Assembly (NCBI RefSeq): GCF_037414475.1
Contig: NZ_CP147913.1
Span: 6,322,001-6,386,000 of the forward strand
Length of the DNA stretch: 64,000 bases
Source: Myxococcus stipitatus
Lineage (GTDB): Bacteria > Myxococcota > Myxococcia > Myxococcales > Myxococcaceae
Reading direction: 5' to 3'
Shown in pieces: positions 8,355 through 17,780 of the stretch. A model generated the notes under the pieces. That model did not search any database and was not told where the DNA came from. It worked only from the letters and a program-made list of their open reading frames with translations. The position numbers were made by a program, and so were the translations under genes. Position 1 is the stretch's first letter; the number at the start of each line of letters is the position of its first letter.

Positions 8355-9713
8355 CTAAAGCGTCAGGCCGACCAGCGGGGCCGAGGCATCATCTGGGACG
8401 AGGCTGAGCCTCCGCTCCGGGTTCGTCGTCTTTCCGGTCGGCACACACATCCATCCGGACGCCGTTCCCCAGACGTGGGTGATGACGCCGTTGTTGTTGG
8501 CGACCAGTTGGGGCCAGCCGTAGGCCGCGCGGCCGGCGATGGGAATCCCGGTCGGCAGGGACGCCGTGGTCGGAATCCGGTTCCATCTCCCGTTCGCCCC
8601 GAAGAGGTGGTGCACCCGGCTGAACTCCAGTGACAGTCCTTGCAGGGTGCCGTCCGGCTGGATGGTGGCAATCAGGTCCGCGCCGGGTTGCAGGTCCACG
8701 CCGGTGTCGCCCTTGTGCCAGCCGGAGTTGTCCGCCCAGACATGGAACAGCCGGCCGTTGTCGTTGAACAGGCCATGCAGGTCCGTCCCGCTGGCCGTCA
8801 TCGAGAAGGTGCAGTTGCCCGACACCGTCACGGAGGAGGGGAACTTCCTCCATCCGTTTCCGTCGAACGTGTGCCAGAGCCGGCCCCCCTCGAGGGTGAA
8901 GACCTGGGGAGAGGAATTGGCCGGAGTCCTCAGCACCTGGAGCGGAGCGCCCGGGGCCATCGCCAGACCGCTGCTCATCGTGGTCCAGCCGGTGTTGCCC
9001 GCGTAGACCAACATCATCACGCCATCGACATTCGCCATGGCGCGCGGTGACTGGCCAGGGCCCGGTGAGAAGGCCCCATACGTCGTGTTGCCCGGAAAGA
9101 CGAGGTTGCTGAGCAGGTGAGCCCAGCCTCCCGCGGTGCCCAGATGCCCCAGGCGCCGGTCCTCCAGCGGCAGGCCGCCCCCGGTGCCACCGCTGCCCGA
9201 GCCGACGTAGTCGTGGGGATTCACCCGGGTGCCACCCGCGGTCACCAGGTGCCAGTGCAGGTGCGGACCCGTCGACGACCCGGAGCCGGGCGCACCCGCC
9301 GCGCCGCCGGAGTAGCCGATGATTTCGCCCTGCCGGACCGGGCGCTCGCCGCCGTTGAAGCCAGACAGGTGGAGGTATTGGCTCCGCATGCCGTTGGCCA
9401 TCACGACGGTCGCGGTGTAGCCGCCCGTGCCGTTGTTCCAGTCGATGAGCAGCTGCCCCGAGGCGCAGGCCGGCAGCGGAGTTCCCACACCCATCACGTA
9501 GTCGATGCCACCCAGGGAGCCTCGGCTGACGTGGTCCCACCACCCGTCGGAGATGGCGTAACCCGCGAACGGATTGATGATGACCTCGCCCGCGAGGGAC
9601 GCGCTCGCCAGCGACTCGGACACGCCGAGGACGGCGGCGCCGGCCGCGATGCCGCCGGCTTGCAAGAGGGAGCGGCGCGAGAATCGACGAGGGGGGCTGA
9701 ACTCACGGGACAT
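8355..9713 (-). CDS. Tat-exported M23-like peptidase with C-terminal propeller-like repeats
   Basis: A 452-residue secreted protein. The signal has twin arginines at 13-14 (FSRRSLLQ) followed by an Ala/Gly-rich hydrophobic stretch, so Tat export is expected. Residues 45-170 form an M23/LytM-like domain with D71, H115 (YLHL) and H-L-H-W-H at 151-155. The first zinc ligand of the usual H-x-G-x-D motif is Leu here (SLGGID), so activity is uncertain. A Gly/Ser linker at 171-181 leads to about 270 residues of ~50-residue repeats rich in Trp and in G-x-L-x-H-x-W patterns, suggesting a carbohydrate-binding propeller or lectin. A good GGAGG precedes the ATG. A cell-wall or surface-glycan function is inferred. 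Confidence 0.8.
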   Translation of the reverse strand: MSREFSPPRRFSRRSLLQAGGIAAGAAVLGVSESLASASLAGEVIINPFAGYAISDGWWDHVSRGSLGGIDYVMGVGTPLPACASGQLLIDWNNGTGGYTATVVMANGMRSQYLHLSGFNGGERPVRQGEIIGYSGGAAGAPGSGSSTGPHLHWHLVTAGGTRVNPHDYVGSGSGGTGGGLPLEDRRLGHLGTAGGWAHLLSNLVFPGNTTYGAFSPGPGQSPRAMANVDGVMMLVYAGNTGWTTMSSGLAMAPGAPLQVLRTPANSSPQVFTLEGGRLWHTFDGNGWRKFPSSVTVSGNCTFSMTASGTDLHGLFNDNGRLFHVWADNSGWHKGDTGVDLQPGADLIATIQPDGTLQGLSLEFSRVHHLFGANGRWNRIPTTASLPTGIPIAGRAAYGWPQLVANNNGVITHVWGTASGWMCVPTGKTTNPERRLSLVPDDASAPLVGLTL

Positions 9714-9835
9714 CCATACCTCCAGGGGGACTACGTGAGAGGTGATGAGGGTGAGGCAGACCTTCGCGGAGATGCGTGGGTGGACTTCGCTCCTGATGAG
9801 GGACGAGCAGGTCGTGCGAAAGCGAGCCGACAGCG

Positions 9836-10288
9836 CTACTTCTTGAAGCCCAGGTGAGACAGCGCGGCCTTGACCCAGTCCTTGAGGGACACGGTGTCGA
9901 ACGGCACGGCGTCGCGGCCGGGATACTTCTTCTCGAAGTACGCCACCGCGGCGACGCCCATGGCGAACGCGGTGCCGCCGCTGGCGGCGCCCTTGAGCAA
10001 CCAGCCCGCGAAGGGAATCCAGCCCACGGTCTCACCCACGACGGCGGTGGCCGCCTTGCGCGCGACGACGCCCGCGCCCAGCGTGGGAATCAAGCCCAGC
10101 GACTCGCCCAGCGTGAGCTTCTCTCCGTAGATCCCGGCCACGTGATAAATCATGTACGCCTCGATGGCGGACGTGAGCGCCGTGTGCGCGCCCGGCACGG
10201 GGATGGGAATCGCGGCGGCACCCGCGGCCCTCAAGGCACTCTCTTCGACCCAGCTTCGCGCGGCTTTCTCTGCGGTCATGCGAGACAT
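9836..10288 (-). CDS. DUF697-like small protein with hydrophobic helices
   Basis: A 150-residue Ala-rich protein. A central P-I-P-V-P-G-A-H segment followed by Y-M-I-Y-H-V-A-G-I-Y-G-E resembles DUF697 (YcjF/TIGR01620-like) domains, which pair a helical hairpin with membrane association. A second amphipathic region at 85-120 is Gly/Ala rich. Two ATGs are possible: 10288, or 10279 which has GGAG at better spacing. The gene is divergent from the zinc-ribbon/EEP-like gene with a 268-bp gap, so shared regulation is possible. Function is unknown. Confidence 0.65.
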   Translation of the reverse strand: MSRMTAEKAARSWVEESALRAAGAAAIPIPVPGAHTALTSAIEAYMIYHVAGIYGEKLTLGESLGLIPTLGAGVVARKAATAVVGETVGWIPFAGWLLKGAASGGTAFAMGVAAVAYFEKKYPGRDAVPFDTVSLKDWVKAALSHLGFKK

Positions 10289-10556
10289 CTCCAGGAAGAG
10301 TTCCGCGCCACCTTAGTTCACACTCGCGATTATCGTCGGCCCGCACTCCGGGTTGCGCGCGTACCCGGGGAACGCACGGGCGTCCCTGCTGAACGCCGCT
10401 GCGCGCATGGGGAGGGCGCAAGAAGTGCGCGGGCCCCACGGAGCGTCTTGTTCGGGGCGCGTCATCCACACTCGCGGCGAGTTCGATGGGGAGCCCGCGC
10501 GAGGGCAGGGCACAGGCATGGTGGCTGCACTAGGCCGCGGCATCCAGGGAGCCGGA
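10289..10556. promoter_or_regulatory. Divergent intergenic region
   Basis: The 268 bp separate the DUF697-like gene from the zinc-ribbon/EEP-like gene, so promoters for both are expected here. No convincing -35/-10 pair or palindrome was found by eye. The + strand frame is open from 10353, but that part is Arg/Gly-rich with no domain character and is treated as untranslated. Confidence 0.4.
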
Positions 10557-11945
10557 ATGATCATCACCTGCATGCGCTGTGGCCACCGTGCGTTCGTCTT
10601 CATGTTCGAGAGCAAGCGCATCTGCAGGAAGTGCAAGGTCTGGGTGTCCAGGCCTCACCGCGACACGAAGAAGTTCAGCTACAAGACGGCGCAGCGGGAC
10701 CAGCACAAGCGGCGCGTGGACCGGGCCAGCGGAGGGGTCCGCAAGAAGCCCCTGCTGAAGCGCTCCCACTCCGCCACGACGAGCGGCCCCTCGGACTCCA
10801 TCTTCGACCCCTCCATCCCGGCGCTCCCTCCCTCTCTGGAGATGTCGCTGGATGACTCGCAGCCGTTCTTCACGCCGAACGTCCTGCGCTTGCAGTGCAT
10901 GGTGCTCTTCATCCCCTTCGACGCGGGGAACAACTTCTTCAAGCAGAACGCGAACAAGGGGACCTATTCCGCGGACTTCATCCCCTCCCGTGGGAACATG
11001 TTCGCGCCGTTCTCCCAGCCGCAGTCATCCAAGCCGCTCGCGAGCCTCAACACGAAGGTGTATCCGGGGCAGAAGGTGTTCGAGGCGCACTCGACGCCCA
11101 TGTCCCCCAGCGACATCCAGGCCAACTACAGCAAGATTGTGATGAAGCACATCGCGGCCTGCACCAACGTGCGCGAATGGAAGCAGGTCCATGCTTCCGG
11201 TGCCATCGACATGCACGTGCAGCTCAGCCGCCTGTGCCCCGAGGTCATCTTCCTGTCGGAGGAGCTCACGGACGCCCCGTTCCCCTCGGAGCTGCGGCCC
11301 TGTCCGGAGCTCACCTATCGCCGGATTGGCAGCCTCAAGGCGATGCTCCCGAACGTCACGGTGGACGCGAAGAATGAAATCGCCGCCTACGTGCTGGTGG
11401 ATGAGAAGAGCATCACCCAGGTGCTGTACAACGCGAGGGTCCTCCACCGGCAGGGCTGCAAGCACGGGGAGAAGTGGCTGAGCGTCCAGAAGATCGTCCC
11501 CGAGTACCGCGTGTACATCGAGATTGCGGGGGTGCATCTGGACGCCGGCTATACGGGTTACACCTCCGACACCAAGAAGCAGAAGGCCCTGGCGGAAGTC
11601 GGTCAGTTCGCGCGTGAAAATGAAATCGACGCGCTGCTGGGGGACCTGAACATGGACTCGTTCGAGCTGAACGGAGGGTTCTTCCCCAATGCGTTCGGGT
11701 TCAAGGACTACAAGGTGCCGGGCTCGGACAAGGTGCAGGTGAAGCCCGTCTACACCCTGTCCCACTCCAACACGAACGCGAAGAACAACTACATGGGCGG
11801 CATCATCGTGAACTCGGAGCAGGTCGAGACGGAGCCCATGAACTTGCGGGGAGCCGACATGCTGTCCCTCTCCCGCACGCTGGATGACGAGTTCTACTCA
11901 GACCACCCCGCGATTCTGGCCAACTACGTCAAGTCGTTCGAATGA
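10557..11945 (+). CDS. Zinc-ribbon protein with EEP (endonuclease/exonuclease/phosphatase)-like C-terminal region
   Basis: The ATG at 10557 is chosen because AGGGAG sits just upstream and the zinc ribbon begins directly after it, giving 462 residues. C5, C8, C23 and C26 form a CxxC-x14-CxxC ribbon, followed by a basic K/R-rich stretch to about residue 80. The last 145 residues show the order of late EEP-fold motifs: G-V-H-L-D (H327), L-L-G-D-L-N (362-365) and Y-S-D-H-P (D449, H450). The early catalytic Asn and Glu motifs of EEP enzymes are not obvious, so it may be divergent or inactive. No signal peptide. A nucleic-acid-acting enzyme is inferred; a toxin role is possible but unproven. Confidence 0.6.
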   Translation: MIITCMRCGHRAFVFMFESKRICRKCKVWVSRPHRDTKKFSYKTAQRDQHKRRVDRASGGVRKKPLLKRSHSATTSGPSDSIFDPSIPALPPSLEMSLDDSQPFFTPNVLRLQCMVLFIPFDAGNNFFKQNANKGTYSADFIPSRGNMFAPFSQPQSSKPLASLNTKVYPGQKVFEAHSTPMSPSDIQANYSKIVMKHIAACTNVREWKQVHASGAIDMHVQLSRLCPEVIFLSEELTDAPFPSELRPCPELTYRRIGSLKAMLPNVTVDAKNEIAAYVLVDEKSITQVLYNARVLHRQGCKHGEKWLSVQKIVPEYRVYIEIAGVHLDAGYTGYTSDTKKQKALAEVGQFARENEIDALLGDLNMDSFELNGGFFPNAFGFKDYKVPGSDKVQVKPVYTLSHSNTNAKNNYMGGIIVNSEQVETEPMNLRGADMLSLSRTLDDEFYSDHPAILANYVKSFE

Positions 11946-11954
11946 GCCCAAGGC

Positions 11955-12956
<1,002 letters not shown>

Positions 12957-13162
12957 CTAGCAGACCGCGGTTTCGTCGCGGCCTCGTGGACTCTCCGCTG
13001 TCAGGAGGTGTTCGCGCGCTTCCCTCTGTCCATGCGGGATTGTCAGGCAAGGTACAGCAACCCACCCGGCGGGCGTGATGTGACGGCGAGTTTTCCTGCG
13101 CGCGACGTGGAGGTTGCGGGCGTGGTGGATGCTTCCTCGCGACTCAAACCCCGGAGCGTTCC

Positions 13163-13354
13163 ATGAACCTCGCGTCCCTGATGAATCCCCCTCGGAAGCA
13201 CGAAGAGGACGCCGCGCCCCGCCGTCTGAAGCTCTTTCGTATCCAGGCCACTGTTCTTCTTCAAGGCGCGCTGAGCGCGGCCCAGGAGGGCGTGAAGTCC
13301 TTCCGCCACATGCGAGACGTGCTCACCGGCGCCTACGCCCAAGCCCGCACGTAA
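13163..13354 (+). CDS. Small basic protein, 63 residues (hypothetical)
   Basis: A short ORF with CCGGAG seven nucleotides before the ATG. The product is basic and helical, with a charged start (PPRKHEEDAAPRRLK) and a central segment that could be an amphipathic helix. No family is recognised. It stands alone between the Pip gene and a 68-bp tandem-repeat block. Both strands are open here because of base composition, so it may not be expressed; the ribosome binding site is the main support. Confidence 0.4.
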   Translation: MNLASLMNPPRKHEEDAAPRRLKLFRIQATVLLQGALSAAQEGVKSFRHMRDVLTGAYAQART

Positions 13355-13674
13355 TCAGCGCAAGGGCTTCGTCTCGGGGGGCTGGTCACGAAGCCACGAC
13401 GAACACTCTCTATGCACCCAGGTGCGTGGGGGGATGCGCGGATTGGCAGGACCCGCGAAGCATGAGCGGTGCGCGGGAAGAGGAACCCACGAGGGGCGTA
13501 TCCGCGCGGATTGGCAGGACCCGCGCGGCGTGAGTGGCACGCGGGAGGGAAAACCCTCGAGAGGCGCGGCCGCGCGGAGTCGTCAGGCCCGCGCGGAGCG
13601 CCGCGTGTGAGGTGCGTCGCGGTGGATGGAGCGAGGTGCGCGGGCCGTGTCGGCGCCCGTGGACACCTCGCTTC
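13355..13674. other. Gene-free stretch carrying the 68-bp repeat block
   Basis: About 320 bp between the small hypothetical gene and the stop of the Rsm22-like gene. The first 80 bp hold nothing recognisable. From 13436 to about 13620 it is an imperfect tandem repeat, listed separately. Open frames here shift phase from repeat to repeat, because 68 is not a multiple of three, and show only Arg/Gly-rich composition. Confidence 0.6.
13436..13620. repeat. Imperfect 68-bp tandem repeat, about 2.7 copies
   Basis: Units start with GCGCGGA at 13436, 13504 and 13572, exactly 68 bp apart. The first two share GCGCGGATTGGCAGGACCCG followed by diverged but alignable sequence. The third is cut short and more diverged (GCGCGGAGTCGTCAGGCCCG). 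Each unit contains self-complementary GC-rich runs, such as CCCGCG against CGCGGG, and could fold. It lies downstream of the stop of the Rsm22-like gene, so it could act as a terminator or RNA-stability element, or simply be an intergenic minisatellite. Confidence 0.75.
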
Positions 13675-14886
13675 TCAGGAGGGCGCGCCAGGGTTCGGGC
13701 TGGTTCCCGGGCTCTTGGGCGCGTCCTCCTTCGGTGGTGGCGGTGGAACGCCCTTGCCCGCCGGCGCCACCATCCGCACCTCGGAGACGTCGCTCAGCGC
13801 CAGGCCGTCGCCCTTGGGCTCGGTCTCCGTCACGGCGATGACGTCGCCCCGATGGAGCTGGAGGAAACGCTCATTCTTCTCCGTGCGGTGGCGCTCCTGC
13901 ATCGCCAGGCCCACGCGGCCCTCGGGGCCGCAGCCGATGTAGCGGTGGCGCCCCTTGCCCTCCAGCGGCTCGGAGACGATGCGGAACAGCCGGCCCGGCG
14001 GAGGCTCCGGCCAGTCCTCGCCCTTGGGCGCGAGCACGAGGTAACTCATCTTGAGCGCCTCCTTGTGCAGGCTCGCCGCCCGCGCCAGCTCCTCCACCAC
14101 GCGAGGCATGGGCCACGGCCGCTCCGCGTGGCACCAGTCGGTCTCCTTCACCAGCGCCGGACATGCGCCCCGGTAGAGGCACGGCGCGCGCACCGCGTAG
14201 CCCTTCGCCACCATCGCGTCGCGCACGTGCAAAAGGCCCCGGCTCGTCTCGCGCAGCGCGGGCTCCATCACCAGCAGGCTGCCTCCGCGCTTCACCTTCG
14301 TCAGCACCGCCTCCAGCAGCGCCGCGCGAGGCGCCGTCGCGCCGTCGCCCGTGCCATAGAGCTCGTTGATGACGTGCCCCATCGTCACCAGGTCGTACTG
14401 ACCTTCGGGGAGCGGGGCCTTCTTCGTAGGGTCCCACTCCCGCGTGGCCAGCGCCTCGCCGGCCTCCGTGGCCAGCGCGCGCGCCAGGTTGAGGGCGGCC
14501 TTGCTGCGGTCCGCGGCCGTCACTTCCTTGCCGCCCGCGTCCATCGCCGCGAAGGCCACCGGGCCCGGGCCGCTGCCCAGGTCGAGCACCTGCCGGGGAC
14601 GGTTCGGCAGCTCCCCCAACACCTGCCGGGCCTGCGCATAGGACACCGGCCAGTAGAAGAGCAGATAGGCGCCCAGGAGCTTCGGGTCGTCCATGTACCG
14701 CGCGCCCGCCAACTGCCGCTCTCGCGTGAGCCCGAGGGAGAGCTGACGCACCCCGGCGCCCACTTCCTTCACCTCCTGGGGCGTCAGCCGCGAATCGGGG
14801 CCCGTGCCCTTGCCGCGCGACGCACGCCACACGGCGATGAGCCGCGGCAGCCACTTCTCCAGGTCCTTGCTATATCCGTTGCTCAT
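13675..14886 (-). CDS. Rsm22-like small-subunit rRNA/ribosome methyltransferase family protein
   Basis: A 403-residue protein of the Rsm22 family (PF09243), predicted SAM-dependent methyltransferases linked to the small ribosomal subunit. The SAM motif L-D-L-G-S-G-P-G is at 101-108. Three conserved cysteines (C236, C242, C252) form the C-x5-C-x9-C part of the family metal or Fe-S site, with a further Cys in the later Y-I-G-C-G-P segment. The C-terminal domain is basic and OB-like (R-G-D-V-I-A-V-T), followed by a Pro-rich tail. The ABC exporter operon lies divergently after 124 bp. The methylation target is not established. Confidence 0.82.
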   Translation of the reverse strand: MSNGYSKDLEKWLPRLIAVWRASRGKGTGPDSRLTPQEVKEVGAGVRQLSLGLTRERQLAGARYMDDPKLLGAYLLFYWPVSYAQARQVLGELPNRPRQVLDLGSGPGPVAFAAMDAGGKEVTAADRSKAALNLARALATEAGEALATREWDPTKKAPLPEGQYDLVTMGHVINELYGTGDGATAPRAALLEAVLTKVKRGGSLLVMEPALRETSRGLLHVRDAMVAKGYAVRAPCLYRGACPALVKETDWCHAERPWPMPRVVEELARAASLHKEALKMSYLVLAPKGEDWPEPPPGRLFRIVSEPLEGKGRHRYIGCGPEGRVGLAMQERHRTEKNERFLQLHRGDVIAVTETEPKGDGLALSDVSEVRMVAPAGKGVPPPPPKEDAPKSPGTSPNPGAPS

Positions 14887-15010
14887 CCCGCCAAGCCCTC
14901 GACCGAGGAGCCGCTCCCGAACGCGGCCTCCGCCAATCGGTTGTCACGCTTCCACTTGCCCAACTCCACGGTCGCCTCCCGGGGGCGTCCGCGTTAAACC
15001 CTTGTCGCAC

Positions 15011-16012
15011 ATGATCTCCGTCAACGGGCTGCGCAAGCACTACAAAGTCCACAAGCGCCCGCCAGGGCTCAAGGCGGCCCTCCGCTCGCTCGTCCACCGC
15101 ACCTACACCCCCGTGAAGGCCGTGGATGGCATCTCCTTCGATATCCGCCCCGGGGAGCGCGTGGGCTTCCTGGGCCCCAACGGCGCCGGCAAGACGACGA
15201 CGCTGAAGGTCCTCGCCGGCCTCCTGCACCCCTCTGATGGAGAGGTCAGGGTCGACGGCCACGTGCCGCGCCTGCGCGAGGAGGCGTTCCTCAAGAAAAT
15301 CATGCTCGTCATGGGGCAGAAGCAGCAGCTCCTGTGGGACTTGCCTCCGGCGGAGACCTTCGAGCTCAACCGCGCCATCTACGACGTGCCCACCGTCCAA
15401 TACAAGCAGACGTTGGATGAGCTGGTGAGCCTCCTGGAGATTGGCGACCTCATCGGCAAGCCCACCCGCCAGCTCTCCCTGGGCGAGCGGATGAAGTGCG
15501 AGCTGGCCGCGGCCCTCATCCACCGGCCCCGGGTGCTGTTCCTGGACGAGCCCACCATCGGCCTGGACGTGTCCATGCAGGCCACCATGCGCACCTTCAT
15601 CAAGGACTACAACGAGAAGTACGGCGCCACGCTCATCCTCACCAGCCACTACATGGACGACGTGGCCGCGCTGTGCCCGCGTGTCATCGTCATCGACAAG
15701 GGGCTGTTGTCCTACGACGGCAGCCTGGACGCGCTGGTGCAGCGGGTGCGCCCGGAGAAGCGCGTGGTGCTGCGGCTGGCGGAGCAGGTGGACGCCTCGC
15801 GGCTGCACCCCCTGGGCAAGGTGGTGACCCACGAGGCGGGGACCGCGGTGCTCCAGGTCCAGCAGGACGCGGTCAACGCGACCATCAGCCGGGCGCTGTC
15901 CGGGCTGCCGGTGACGGACCTCACGGTGGAGAACGCGCCGCTCGAAGAGGTGATGAGCGAGCTGTTCGCGGAGAACAAGGCGCGCCGTCAGGCGGACGTG
16001 GTGCCGGCATGA
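15011..16012 (+). CDS. ABC-2 type exporter, ATP-binding subunit
   Basis: A 333-residue ABC ATPase. The Walker A G-P-N-G-A-G-K-T is at 55-62, a Q-loop Q103 lies in M-G-Q-K, the signature is L-S-L-G-E at 155-159, the Walker B L-F-L-D-E at 176-180, and the switch His is in L-T-S-H-Y. The frame is open upstream to 14804, but the extension is low-complexity, so the ATG at 15011 is used. Its stop overlaps the next start in ATGA (16009-16012), so the permease is translationally coupled. The V-D-G-I-S-F start and closing V-E-N-A-P-L-E-E motif are typical of the ATPases that pair with PF06182-type permeases. Substrate unknown. Confidence 0.92.
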   Translation: MISVNGLRKHYKVHKRPPGLKAALRSLVHRTYTPVKAVDGISFDIRPGERVGFLGPNGAGKTTTLKVLAGLLHPSDGEVRVDGHVPRLREEAFLKKIMLVMGQKQQLLWDLPPAETFELNRAIYDVPTVQYKQTLDELVSLLEIGDLIGKPTRQLSLGERMKCELAAALIHRPRVLFLDEPTIGLDVSMQATMRTFIKDYNEKYGATLILTSHYMDDVAALCPRVIVIDKGLLSYDGSLDALVQRVRPEKRVVLRLAEQVDASRLHPLGKVVTHEAGTAVLQVQQDAVNATISRALSGLPVTDLTVENAPLEEVMSELFAENKARRQADVVPA

Positions 16013-16815
16013 GCGTGCGCGGCGTGATTCGAGCCATGCCCACCATGCTGCGCGTGGGCTTCGCCGAGTCCGTGGCCTACCGGGCGGAGATGCTCGTCTG
16101 GGTGCTGTCCACCACCATGCCGCTGGTGAACATGGTGCTGTGGATGGCGGTGGCGAAGCACGCGCCGGTGGGGAAGTACGGCCAGGTGGACTTCGTGAGC
16201 TACTTCCTGGCCACCTTCGCGGTGCGTCAGCTCACCAGCGCCTGGGCCGCGTGGATCATCAACTGGGAGGTGAAGCAGGGCACGCTGGCCATGCGGCTGT
16301 TGCGTCCCATCTCTCCGCTGTGGGCCTACGCGTTCGACAACATCGCGGGCTTCCCGCTGCGCCTGGTGGTGGCGGTGCCGGTGATGGTGCTGAGCGTGGT
16401 GCTGGTGGGCGCGGACAAGGCGGTGCCGCAGCACGCGTGGCAGTGGGGGCTGTTCCTCATCGCGGTGCTGGGCGGCTGGGCCATCACGTTCTTCGCCAAC
16501 GTGGCCATGGGCGCGCTGAGCCTCTTCATGGACAGCAGCCAGAAGACGATGGAGGTGTGGATGGTCCTCTTCTTCGTGTGCTCGGGGTACATGTACCCGG
16601 TGGAGCTGCTGCCGGACGGGCTGCGCTCGGTCATCAACTGGTTGCCGTTCCGCTACCAGATGGGGCTGCCGGTGGAGCTGATGACGGGGGCGCACGACCT
16701 GCCCACCGCGCTGGGACTGTTGGCCCGGCAGTGGGCGTGGGTGCTGGGCATGGGCACGTTGGCGCTGGGCATCTGGAAGTACGGCGTCCGGCGCTTCGCG
16801 GCGTTTGGAGGGTAG
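16009..16815 (+). CDS. ABC-2 family transporter permease, subunit 1 (ABC2_membrane_6-like)
   Basis: A 268-residue integral membrane protein with six predicted helices. The amphipathic start with R-A-E-M-L-V-W-V-L and the internal L-L-R-P-I-S-P-L-W segment are typical of the DUF990/ABC2_membrane_6 family (PF06182), which works as a heterodimer of two related permeases with one ATPase. The start overlaps the ATPase stop by 4 nt. The second permease begins 4 nt after its stop, so all three are one operon. Confidence 0.88.
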   Translation: MSVRGVIRAMPTMLRVGFAESVAYRAEMLVWVLSTTMPLVNMVLWMAVAKHAPVGKYGQVDFVSYFLATFAVRQLTSAWAAWIINWEVKQGTLAMRLLRPISPLWAYAFDNIAGFPLRLVVAVPVMVLSVVLVGADKAVPQHAWQWGLFLIAVLGGWAITFFANVAMGALSLFMDSSQKTMEVWMVLFFVCSGYMYPVELLPDGLRSVINWLPFRYQMGLPVELMTGAHDLPTALGLLARQWAWVLGMGTLALGIWKYGVRRFAAFGG

Positions 16816-16819
16816 GGGC

Positions 16820-17623
16820 ATGGTGCGGCGTTATCTGCGGCTGTTGGGCGTGCAGCTCAAGGCGTCCACCCTCCAGGCGCTCCAGTACCGCGCGGACTTC
16901 TTCACGGAGGGCTTCACGTCCCTGTGCTGGACCTTCACCGCGCTGGCGCCGCTGTTCGTGGTGTACGGCGGGCGGCCGGAGGTGGAGGGGTGGAGCTTCG
17001 GCGAGGCGCTCCTGGTGGTGGGCTGGTTCACCTTGCTGCAAGGCGTGCTCGAGGGCGCCATCAACCCCAGCCTCACGGGGGTGGTGGAGCACATCCGCAA
17101 GGGCACGCTGGACTTCGTGCTGCTCAAGCCCGCGGACGCGCAGTTCCTCGTGTCGACGCAGCGCTTCTTGCCGTGGCGCGCCTTCAACGTGCTCACGGGC
17201 GTGGGGCTCTTCGTCTATGCCTTCGGTCTGCTGGGGCACGGCCCGTCGCCGCTGGGACTGCTGACGTCACTGGTATTGCTGTGCACGAGCACGCTGCTCT
17301 TGTATTCGCTGTGGATATTGACGGTGAGCGCCGCGTTCTTCGTGGTCCGGGTGGACAACCTCACGTATCTCTTCAGCTCCATCTTTGACTTCGCGCGTTG
17401 GCCTTCCACCGTCTTCAAGGGCGTGGGGCGCGGTGCGTTGACGCTTGTTTTCACGTACGTGATTCCCCTGGCGCTGATGACCACCTTCCCGGCGGAGGCC
17501 ATGCTGGGCCGGCTGCCGGTGACCTCGCTGGTGGGGGCGGTGGTGGGCTCCGTGGTATTCGCCTGGGTGGCGCGGCGCGTCTGGATTCGCTCCATCGGTC
17601 ATTACACTTCCGCGAGCAGTTAA
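16820..17623 (+). CDS. ABC-2 family transporter permease, subunit 2 (ABC2_membrane_6-like)
   Basis: A 267-residue partner permease with six predicted helices, similar in plan to subunit 1: Y-R-A-D-F-F-T-E-G near residue 24 and H-I-R-K-G-T-L-D-F-V-L-L-K-P near 95 mirror the R-A-E-M and Q-G-T-L-A-M-R-L-L-R-P elements of its neighbour. It has its own GGAGGG before the ATG. It is the last gene of the operon; a GGTGGGG/CCCCACC hairpin follows at 17641. The exporter substrate is not evident. Confidence 0.88.
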   Translation: MVRRYLRLLGVQLKASTLQALQYRADFFTEGFTSLCWTFTALAPLFVVYGGRPEVEGWSFGEALLVVGWFTLLQGVLEGAINPSLTGVVEHIRKGTLDFVLLKPADAQFLVSTQRFLPWRAFNVLTGVGLFVYAFGLLGHGPSPLGLLTSLVLLCTSTLLLYSLWILTVSAAFFVVRVDNLTYLFSSIFDFARWPSTVFKGVGRGALTLVFTYVIPLALMTTFPAEAMLGRLPVTSLVGAVVGSVVFAWVARRVWIRSIGHYTSASS

Positions 17624-17640
17624 TCCCTTTCATGACTCAA

Positions 17641-17662
17641 GGTGGGGTGTGTCAGCCCCACC
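17641..17662 (+). terminator. Candidate hairpin after the ABC exporter operon
   Basis: GGTGGGG at 17641-17647 pairs with CCCCACC at 17656-17662 around an 8-nt loop, 18 nt after the permease stop. No T-run follows, so intrinsic termination is weak; it may instead protect the mRNA end. Confidence 0.35.
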
Positions 17663-17780
17663 TGTCGCATGGAGTGGGTGAATCTTTTCAGAGGGTGTCA
17701 TGGCCTCCAACCCTGGGATTGGGTAAGGGCCGACGTGTGCGGTTTTGAGGACGCACTCCCCCTGGGAAAGGACACCACCC

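Noticed and set aside
13422-13610. A 62-codon + strand ORF and related short ORFs in the tandem-repeat block
   Set aside because: The 68-bp period shifts the frame from one unit to the next, and the products are Arg/Gly strings.
13355-13674. CRISPR array
   Set aside because: Only about 2.7 units of 68 bp, with no conserved 25-40 bp repeat separated by unique spacers and no cas genes.
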